Origin: Pelagovum sp. HNIBRBA483
Lineage (GTDB): Bacteria > Pseudomonadota > Alphaproteobacteria > Rhodobacterales > Rhodobacteraceae
Length of the DNA: 64,000 nt
NCBI RefSeq assembly: GCF_040931995.1
Contig: NZ_CP162412.1
Span: 1,860,001-1,924,000 of the forward strand
Direction: 5' to 3'
Position numbers and translations under genes: made by a program. The notes under the pieces are model-generated. The model saw nothing but the letters and a program-made list of their open reading frames with translations. It ran no database searches and was not told the DNA's origin. Below are positions 57,678 through 64,000 of this stretch, piece by piece (the stretch's first letter is position 1; the number at the start of each line of letters is the position of its first letter).

Positions 57678-59342
57678 CTAGACCTCAATTGTTTTGGGGC
57701 GTTTGCGACGGAACCAGATCACAACGAACAAGCGTGTGACAAAAATCGCAGTGAATACAGACGTAAGGATTCCGATGCCCAATGTAATCGCGAACCCTCT
57801 GACTGGCCCCGACCCTACCATGAAAAGAATGGTCGCAGTTATAAAAGTAGTGACGTTCGCATCGAGGATCGCGGAAAGCGCGCGCTCATATCCCAATTCT
57901 ATCGCTCTCGCTGGTCCCTTTGCGGTCCGGAGCTCTTCACGGATTCGCTCGAACACAAGTACGTTGGCGTCGACAGCCATGCCGATCGTCAGGACGATAC
58001 CAGCGATCCCCGGCAATGTAAGCGTCGCGCCCAACACAGAAAGCGTTCCAAAGATCAAAGCTACGTTTATGAGAAGAGCCAAATTTGCCATCAGACCAAA
58101 GACGCCGTAGCTCAAGAACATAAACAGAAGAACGCCCGCCATACCGATGAGTGCGGCTATTTTCCCCGCGTCAATACTGTCCTGACCAAGTTCAGGTCCA
58201 ATCGTGCGCTCCTCCAAAAAGGTCAGTTCCGCAGGAAGTGCCCCTGCGCGCAGCAACACTGCCAGATTGGTTGACTCTTCCACGGTGAAGTTGCCGGTAA
58301 TGATCCCCGATCCACCCGGAATGTGGCTTTGAATGGTCGGCGCACTAATGACCTCACCGTCGAGCACAATTGCGAAAGGGGCGCCGATATTATCGGCGGT
58401 GTAATCACCAAATGCCCTTGCCCCTTTGGGATTGAAACGGAAGTTTACGGCGGGCCGACCGTTCTGATCGAACGCCGGCTGAGCATCGACCAGTTCTTCA
58501 CCCGTTACTACCGGCACCCTTTCCAGCACATAAAACGTGCCTTCACGGTCCAGGGAGGGAAGTATTTCTTCGCTCGCACTGGATCCCTCGTCGAGCGAAC
58601 TGGCAAGCCTGACAACTGGCTGGAAGGTCAGCTGCGCCGTCGTGCCGATAATGTCCTTTACTTCTTGGGCGGAACCGACCCCCGGAACCTGCACCAAAAT
58701 CCGGTCTTGACCTTGCCTTTGAATGCTAGGCTCTCTGGTCCCCACTTCATCAATCCTGCGCCGGACAATCTCCAGCGCTTGCTTGATCGTGCGATCAGCA
58801 GTTGCGGCCTTTTCAGGCTCTGACAACGACACAGTTATAACCTGTCCCGACGCGGAAACGACCAAGTCAGAAGCCGCAGCACCTGTTAAAGAGGTTACAG
58901 GTCGAGCAAGCCCCCTGACGAGCTCCAGCGCGCGTTCAACACCATCCGCATTTGATACATTGAAGCGGAGTAGGTCGTCGGGCGCATTCTCATCGCGTGT
59001 AACAAAACCGACAGTATCGCGCTCCGTCAGAATGGTTTGCCGAACTTCCTGCCAGAGTGCATCCATGCGTGCGACATAGACATCCTCGACTTCGACCCTT
59101 GCAAGAAGATGGGCCCCTCCGCGCAGATCAAGCCCAAGATTTATCAAGCTAGAAGGCAGGATTTCGGGCCAAAGGGCCGCCTCCCCCTCAACTCCCTCCC
59201 GCTCGATGCCGCGCTCAATTTCTATACGCGCATCGTTGGATTTTTCGACGCGCTCATAAAAGAGGTTTGGCAACGCAAAAAGCAACCCGACGAGACAAAT
59301 TGCGCCAATAAGCAGTTGCCGGAACGCTGATATCTGGAGCAT
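57678..59342 (-). CDS. secD: Protein translocase subunit SecD
   Basis: A 554-residue protein with six helices and a large periplasmic P1 domain (about 60-370). LGLDLRGGAHLL at the P1 start, VRRRIDEVGTREPSIQRQG, and GMAVDANVLVFERIREEL with the proton-path Asp are all seen. It follows yajC by 20 bases and precedes secF. Confidence 0.97.
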   Translation of the reverse strand: MLQISAFRQLLIGAICLVGLLFALPNLFYERVEKSNDARIEIERGIEREGVEGEAALWPEILPSSLINLGLDLRGGAHLLARVEVEDVYVARMDALWQEVRQTILTERDTVGFVTRDENAPDDLLRFNVSNADGVERALELVRGLARPVTSLTGAAASDLVVSASGQVITVSLSEPEKAATADRTIKQALEIVRRRIDEVGTREPSIQRQGQDRILVQVPGVGSAQEVKDIIGTTAQLTFQPVVRLASSLDEGSSASEEILPSLDREGTFYVLERVPVVTGEELVDAQPAFDQNGRPAVNFRFNPKGARAFGDYTADNIGAPFAIVLDGEVISAPTIQSHIPGGSGIITGNFTVEESTNLAVLLRAGALPAELTFLEERTIGPELGQDSIDAGKIAALIGMAGVLLFMFLSYGVFGLMANLALLINVALIFGTLSVLGATLTLPGIAGIVLTIGMAVDANVLVFERIREELRTAKGPARAIELGYERALSAILDANVTTFITATILFMVGSGPVRGFAITLGIGILTSVFTAIFVTRLFVVIWFRRKRPKTIEV

Positions 59343-59362
59343 CGGGCTTCTTTCGTTTGGTG

Positions 59363-59647
59363 TTATTTCGCAGGTTCGGTTTTGCTAACTACCGATGCAA
59401 TCGTCGAACGCACAACTCGGATCGAAACACCCGACGCGATCTCGACCTCAATCTCGTTGTCATCCTTTACCTTCATCACCTTACCGATGATCCCACCTTG
59501 AGTAACAACCTGATCACCACGCCGAAGGGCCTCGACCATCTGCTGGTGTTCTTTAATTTTCTTCTGCTGGGGACGGATCAAGAAGAAGTACATAATCGCA
59601 AAAATGGCCGCGATAAATGGCAGTTGTGCAAGCGCCGAAGAGTCCAT
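59363..59647 (-). CDS. yajC: Sec translocon accessory subunit YajC
   Basis: A 94-residue protein with one N-terminal helix (about 5-22, LPFIAAIFAIMYFFLIRPQQ) and a small cytoplasmic domain containing LRRGDQVVTQGGIIGKV. It associates with SecDF. First gene of the minus-strand yajC-secD-secF-ccm run; serS is divergent. Confidence 0.95.
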   Translation of the reverse strand: MDSSALAQLPFIAAIFAIMYFFLIRPQQKKIKEHQQMVEALRRGDQVVTQGGIIGKVMKVKDDNEIEVEIASGVSIRVVRSTIASVVSKTEPAK

Positions 59648-59842
59648 TCCTTATCCCTCATGTAACTGGAACGCGCTATCGCGGGGCGATTGAACGCGAA
59701 ATTCGCGGCACGTTAATTCGCTGGATGGGGAATGGCAACTCAAAGACTGAGAGTTTTCGATCAAGTATCCGCGCGTCAGACTACAACTTCAAAAGCGTTT
59801 CGCGTATCACAATCCAGCGACTCAATAGAATGGACCAAGCCC

Positions 59843-61135
59843 ATGCATGACATCAGAGCAATCCGCGAAAATCCTGCAGCATTTGATGCGGCATTGTCTC
59901 GGCGTGGCTTGCCTCCGATGTCTTCCGAGATTCTCTCGATTGACGAGACTCGCCGCGCAAAAATTCTCGCTGCGGAAACGGCGCAGGCTGAGGCAAACAA
60001 GGCCGCTCAGGAAATTGGTGCAGCTAAGGCGCGCGGCGACGAGGAAGAATTTGCGAGATTACGAAACGCGGTCGCGGATCGGAAATCGGACATCGCACGC
60101 CTGAACGATGAAGCAAAAAAACAAGATGCACGCTTGCAAGAGTTGCTTCTGGGTATACCCAATATGCCTTACGAAGACGTTCCGTTTGGTGAGGACGAGG
60201 AGCAGAACGTCGAAATTCGCAAATGGGGAACACCGAAAACTTTCGATTTCACTCCGCTCGAGCATTTTGACATCGCCGCAGTAAAGGGCGGGATGAACTT
60301 TGACCTCGGCGCCAAGCTTTCGGGCAGCCGCTTTGTTGTGCTCTCTGGTTCGGTCGCTCGGCTCCATAGGGCACTGGCCCAATTCATGATCGACTTCCAT
60401 ATCGACGTACACGGCCTTGTTGAGGCCAACACACCGGTTCTTGTCAAAGAAGAAATGATGGTTGGCACTGGTCAGCTTCCAAAGTTTGGCGATGACAGTT
60501 ACCAAACGACGAATGGTTGGTGGCTCATTCCGACGGCTGAAGTGACGCTTACCAATACTGTTAACGGCGAGGTAATTAACGAATCTGACCTTCCAAAGCG
60601 CTACGTTGCGCATACACAATGTTTCCGCTCCGAGGCGGGCAGCGCAGGCCGGGATACAACTGGAATGCTGCGTCAACACCAATTCGAGAAGGTCGAAATG
60701 GTTTCAATTACGCATCCGGATGCTTCGGAAGAAGAACACCTCCGCATGACAAATTGTGCGCAAGCAATTCTTGAAGCACTCGAATTGCCCTATCGGACGG
60801 TTATTCTCTGCACAGGAGACATGGGCGCGGGTGCGCGCCGCACGCATGATATTGAGGTCTGGCTGCCCGGACAGAACACTTATCGGGAAGTTTCTTCAGT
60901 TTCCACATGCGGAGACTACCAAGCACGCCGCATGGATGCCCGCTTCAAACCAACAGACGGGGGCAAACCGCAATTCGTGCACACATTGAATGGTTCCGGC
61001 TTAGCCGTTGGTCGTGCGCTGATAGCCGTTCTCGAAAATGGCCAACAAGAAGACGGATCTGTTTTGATCCCTTCTGCGCTTCAACCTTATGTAGGTGGGA
61101 AAACAAGGCTGCTTGCGAATGGGCGCCTTGCATAG
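59843..61135 (+). CDS. serS: Serine--tRNA ligase
   Basis: A 430-residue class II synthetase. Residues 1-110 form the coiled-coil tRNA-binding arm ([20 protein letters not shown] region); catalytic motifs 2 and 3 are in [21 protein letters not shown] and [29 protein letters not shown] begins the conserved sequence, so ATG 59843 is preferred over 59732. The 195-base gap upstream to yajC holds no recognisable leader. Confidence 0.96.
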   Translation: MHDIRAIRENPAAFDAALSRRGLPPMSSEILSIDETRRAKILAAETAQAEANKAAQEIGAAKARGDEEEFARLRNAVADRKSDIARLNDEAKKQDARLQELLLGIPNMPYEDVPFGEDEEQNVEIRKWGTPKTFDFTPLEHFDIAAVKGGMNFDLGAKLSGSRFVVLSGSVARLHRALAQFMIDFHIDVHGLVEANTPVLVKEEMMVGTGQLPKFGDDSYQTTNGWWLIPTAEVTLTNTVNGEVINESDLPKRYVAHTQCFRSEAGSAGRDTTGMLRQHQFEKVEMVSITHPDASEEEHLRMTNCAQAILEALELPYRTVILCTGDMGAGARRTHDIEVWLPGQNTYREVSSVSTCGDYQARRMDARFKPTDGGKPQFVHTLNGSGLAVGRALIAVLENGQQEDGSVLIPSALQPYVGGKTRLLANGRLA

Positions 61136-61144
61136 TGCTTGCTG

Positions 61145-61170
61145 AAAAGGCGACCTAACGGTCGCCTTTT
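61145..61170. terminator. Bidirectional terminator between serS and der
   Basis: A perfect eleven-base stem, AAAAGGCGACC/GGTCGCCTTTT, with loop TAAC. It ends in T-runs in both directions and overlaps the stop codon of der. Confidence 0.92.
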
Positions 61171-62612
61171 CCGATATGCTTCTTGAGGCGTGAAGGTTGC
61201 TTCTTCTTGCGGTCTTTGTAGGGGTTCTTATCGCCCTGATCCCGCAAATACAGCCTTATAGGTGTGCCGGGCATATCGAACCCCTCCCGCAACCCGTTGA
61301 CCAAATAACGCGAATAGCTGCTTGGCACGACGTCCGGATGCGATGTCATCACAACAAAAGCCGGCGGCCTTGTCTTCACTTGTGTCATATAACGCATCTT
61401 GATCCGTCGTCCCTGCGGGGCAGGAGGCGGATGTTGCTCGAGCATTCCAACAAGCCATCGGTTAAGCGCGGCAGTTGGCACCCGTCGGTTCCACACTCCA
61501 TAAGCCCGCATGATTGCATCGTGTAGGCGCTCCAGTCCGCGTCCGGTTTTGGCCGAAACTGTAACAAGCGGTGCGCCCCTTAATTGAGGAAGGAGGCGCT
61601 CGAAGTCAGCCCGCAGCTGCTTAAGTTTTTCCTGCTTTTCATCCTCGATGTCCCACTTGTTGACAGCGACAACAACGGCACGTCCTTCCCGCTCTGCAAG
61701 GTCCGCGATCCTGAGATCCTGTTGTTCGAACGGGATCTCTACATCGAGTAGTACAACAACCACTTCAGCAAATTTTACGGCACGCAAACCATCCGAGACT
61801 GAAAGTTTCTCCAGCTTGTCTTGGATCTTTGCCCTTTTCCGCATGCCAGCAGTATCAAAGATCCGCATTGGAGTCTCATTCCAATCCGTCCGCACTGAAA
61901 TCGCATCGCGTGTGATCCCGGCTTCGGGGCCGGTCAGCAACCTTTCCTGGCCCAGGATCTTGTTGATCAATGTTGACTTGCCAGCATTTGGCCGCCCGAC
62001 GATCGCGATTTGTAGCGGCTTATCGGCAGTCGGTGCGCTGACTGTGTCATCAAACTCATCGTCGTCGCTGACATCGACATCAAGCTCGGGCAGCGTTTCC
62101 TCGATTTTCTTCTCCGCTGCTTCGGCAAATGGCATGAGTTCTTCAAGTAGCTCGCCCATCCCCTCTCCATGCTCGGCGGAAAGGCGGATCGGTTCCCCAA
62201 GCCCAAGGCTAAAAGCCTCCAGTAGACCGGACTCGCCCGCACGTCCCTCGGCCTTGTTCGCCGCGAGAATGACATGCGCGCCCTTTTTCCTAAGGATATC
62301 CGCGAATATTTCATCGGCAGGGGTCACACCTACTCTCGCGTCGATCATGAACAAACAGACATCTGCCATATCGACGGCCTGCTCTGTCAATCTTCGCATC
62401 CGGCCCTGAAGGCTATCATCCGTTGCGCTTTCAAGGCCCGCTGAGTCCATCACCGTAAACCGCAGTGGCCCTAGGCGCGCATCTCCTTCTCTTAGGTCGC
62501 GTGTAACACCCGGTTGATCATCGACAAGTGCAAGTTTCCGCCCGACGAGGCGATTAAAAAGGGTCGATTTTCCCACATTTGGGCGCCCGACAATGACCAA
62601 CGTAAACGACAT
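61155..62612 (-). CDS. der: Ribosome biogenesis GTPase Der (EngA)
   Basis: A 485-residue protein with two tandem GTPase domains and a C-terminal KH-like domain, needed for 50S assembly. P-loops are [14 protein letters not shown] (8-21) and [14 protein letters not shown] (near 205); other G motifs are [22 protein letters not shown] and NKWDIED. The tail is basic ([20 protein letters not shown]). ATG at 62612 begins the conserved sequence. Confidence 0.97.
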   Translation of the reverse strand: MSFTLVIVGRPNVGKSTLFNRLVGRKLALVDDQPGVTRDLREGDARLGPLRFTVMDSAGLESATDDSLQGRMRRLTEQAVDMADVCLFMIDARVGVTPADEIFADILRKKGAHVILAANKAEGRAGESGLLEAFSLGLGEPIRLSAEHGEGMGELLEELMPFAEAAEKKIEETLPELDVDVSDDDEFDDTVSAPTADKPLQIAIVGRPNAGKSTLINKILGQERLLTGPEAGITRDAISVRTDWNETPMRIFDTAGMRKRAKIQDKLEKLSVSDGLRAVKFAEVVVVLLDVEIPFEQQDLRIADLAEREGRAVVVAVNKWDIEDEKQEKLKQLRADFERLLPQLRGAPLVTVSAKTGRGLERLHDAIMRAYGVWNRRVPTAALNRWLVGMLEQHPPPAPQGRRIKMRYMTQVKTRPPAFVVMTSHPDVVPSSYSRYLVNGLREGFDMPGTPIRLYLRDQGDKNPYKDRKKKQPSRLKKHIGKGDR

Positions 62613-62660
62613 AGCTTTCCGATCCACTATTCAAGAACGCGCGTCTATACCAAACGAAAG

Positions 62661-63980
62661 TCAACGGAAAGCGGCGAGTTGTCCTTCAGTGGTCACCACG
62701 AACAGAGTACCGCCAACGACGATTGGTCGACTAGCAGCGCCACTCGGCAAAGCCACTTGCGAAACCAGCACACCGTCAACAGGGTTGTAAGATCTCAGGA
62801 AGCCGTCGGACGATGCGACAATAAGGCGACCGCCTGCCAATACAGGGCCATAATGAGCGGTAATCTCGCGATCACGCCCCCAGCCAAGCCTGCTTCCATT
62901 GTCACGTCCGTCCGGCAAATCAACGGCCCATATCGCCTCACCATTACGCGCATCCAATCGTATCAGTTGGGACAGATCATTGACCGCGAATAAATCATCA
63001 CCGGCCGGCCAGATCGGGCCTGTGGCGCCATGGAGCGCGGTCCAAACGCGCTCGCCCGTCTCTAAATCGAGCGCAGCAATCCGCCCTGAAAAATTACCCA
63101 CATAAACTTTATCGCCAACGATCACCGGATCGCCTGAAATTTCAGAGACTGTCGAGGCCGCACTTCCCAAGCGCTGCCCTCTCACGACTGACGACCATCT
63201 CTCTAGCCCTCCGCGTGGGAAAACAGCAGAGATCTCGCCTGATGCAAAGGGGATGACCGCAATGCGTTGATTGGCTGCGACGCTCGCCCCGAACCCAAAA
63301 CTCGATCTGGACGGAGTTGCATCCGCACTCCATTCAATGCGCCCTGAGCCGACATTGACAGCCCAAGCCGTGCTCTCCCGATCGACGACGAAGGCGAGGT
63401 CGCCCAAAACTGTCGGTGCACTAAGACCCGTCGCATTCAGGTCTTGTCGCCAATCAATAGTTCCTGCCATCAAATCCAGAGCGATCATCTCTCCAAACCC
63501 GGTTGTGGCCAAAAGTTTACCACCACCGATAGCAAGCCCACCTCCCGATGTGACGCTGTTATCCCCCGCCAGATCGGAGAGCTCAGTCTGCCACCGCAAG
63601 GTACCGTCATTGGAAACTGACGATACGGTCCCAAGAGAGTCCATAACGTAGATCACGCCGTTGGAGGCGACAGGGTCAGCAGAAATACGCGCACGTCTGG
63701 TGTTCCCCTGCCCTACATCAGCGACAAATACTTGGGAAAGTTCATCAGCTAATGCGAGATGTCCGCCCGCATGATCCGGCGAAAGATTTTTGTGCGTCCA
63801 ATCGTCGTTGGAATTCGCCGCTCCCAAACGTACAGCCTGAACGCGGTTTTGGAACTCAGTCGTCTCGCCAGAAATCCCGGCCCGATGATCAAGCCTGTCA
63901 CCTTCCAGAATAATTTCCTTTTCACCACATGCGGCAATAAGAAACAGTCCAGACAAGACAAGGTGATAAGCTTTCAACAT
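62661..63980 (-). CDS. bamB: Outer membrane assembly lipoprotein BamB-like (PQQ beta-propeller)
   Basis: A 439-residue exported protein. The N-terminus is a lipoprotein signal with lipobox LIAAC (Cys at 18). About eight beta-propeller repeats follow, each with a blade motif like NGVIYVMDSLGTVSSVSNDG or GDKVYVGNFSGRIAALDLETG. BamB is the accessory lipoprotein of the outer-membrane beta-barrel assembly machine. It precedes der by 48 bases, the usual pairing. The upstream flank is cut by the window end 20 bases later. Confidence 0.93.
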   Translation of the reverse strand: MLKAYHLVLSGLFLIAACGEKEIILEGDRLDHRAGISGETTEFQNRVQAVRLGAANSNDDWTHKNLSPDHAGGHLALADELSQVFVADVGQGNTRRARISADPVASNGVIYVMDSLGTVSSVSNDGTLRWQTELSDLAGDNSVTSGGGLAIGGGKLLATTGFGEMIALDLMAGTIDWRQDLNATGLSAPTVLGDLAFVVDRESTAWAVNVGSGRIEWSADATPSRSSFGFGASVAANQRIAVIPFASGEISAVFPRGGLERWSSVVRGQRLGSAASTVSEISGDPVIVGDKVYVGNFSGRIAALDLETGERVWTALHGATGPIWPAGDDLFAVNDLSQLIRLDARNGEAIWAVDLPDGRDNGSRLGWGRDREITAHYGPVLAGGRLIVASSDGFLRSYNPVDGVLVSQVALPSGAASRPIVVGGTLFVVTTEGQLAAFR

Positions 63981-64000
63981 CTAAGTCCCCACATGTAATA

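Noticed and set aside
61648-62409. 253-residue Ser/Ala-rich open frame on the plus strand
   Set aside because: Antisense shadow of der; low-complexity composition and no ribosome binding site.

Overview
The window reads as chromosome of a marine alphaproteobacterium of the Rhodobacteraceae (Roseobacter group). The call rests on gene content and order: prmC next to prfA, DUF4167 beside rsmA, zwf-pgl-pgi as one unit, a B12-dependent ribonucleotide reductase as the only nrd gene, an OlsB-type ornithine lipid acyltransferase, a DUF6314 protein beside purB, serS facing yajC-secD-secF-ccmABCDG, der with bamB, and an inverted repeat resembling the Rhodobacterales iron box in front of an iron-binding protein gene. 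This identification is from memory of the group, not from a search.

Layout. 1-7.6 kb: end of rsmA, a DUF4167 gene, prmC/prfA, a DUF1499 gene, two tandem ureohydrolase (agmatinase-family) genes, an M20 amidohydrolase and mazG. 7.6-13.6 kb: periplasmic Fe3+-binding protein with a probable iron-responsive operator, an ABC-F ATPase, a membrane protein, a RamA/ASKHA-type ferredoxin-ATPase and tRNA-Gly(CCC). 13.6-17.5 kb: pgi, pgl and zwf on the minus strand, feeding the Entner-Doudoroff/pentose phosphate routes, with a LacI-type palindrome in front of zwf. 17.6-25.1 kb: HNH protein, OlsB-like acyltransferase, msrB, an AnmK-like protein with an eroded nucleotide motif, tyrS, a Fur-family regulator, an EamA transporter, enolase and a thioesterase. 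25.2-33.1 kb: nrdJ, tRNA-Pro(TGG), DUF192, a double cold-shock-domain protein, pdxH (probable TTG start), fabI, a LysE exporter and gpt. 33.3-40.0 kb: a PpiD-like chaperone, trpE, queC, bioY, a DUF6314 gene and purB. 40.0-44.1 kb, accessory: a LuxR-type solo regulator, a divergent LuxR-like protein that has the signal-binding domain but no DNA-binding domain, an orphan FliG-like protein, an LpxL-like acyltransferase lacking its acidic catalytic residue, and a DUF1223 protein. 44.2-46.9 kb: aconitase.

46.9-53.6 kb is the most interesting block. On the minus strand lie a histidinol-dehydrogenase homologue of the sulfopropanediol dehydrogenase (HpsN) type, an SDR, a zinc alcohol dehydrogenase, both subunits of a ThDP-dependent sulfopyruvate decarboxylase (ComDE type) and an FMN-dependent 2-hydroxyacid dehydrogenase. 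A LacI-family regulator is divergent, with two operator-like palindromes between. Together they spell a route from 2,3-dihydroxypropane-1-sulfonate (DHPS) via sulfolactate and sulfopyruvate to sulfoacetaldehyde. No transporter, sulfolyase (suyAB) or xsc gene is present, so uptake and desulfonation must be encoded elsewhere. The block sits between aconitase and the cytochrome c maturation genes and looks like an insertion in a housekeeping region.

53.6-64 kb returns to housekeeping: ccmG, ccmD (50 codons), ccmC, ccmB, ccmA, an Mth938-like gene, secF, secD, yajC, serS, der and bamB. No insertion sequences, phage genes or CRISPR arrays were seen.
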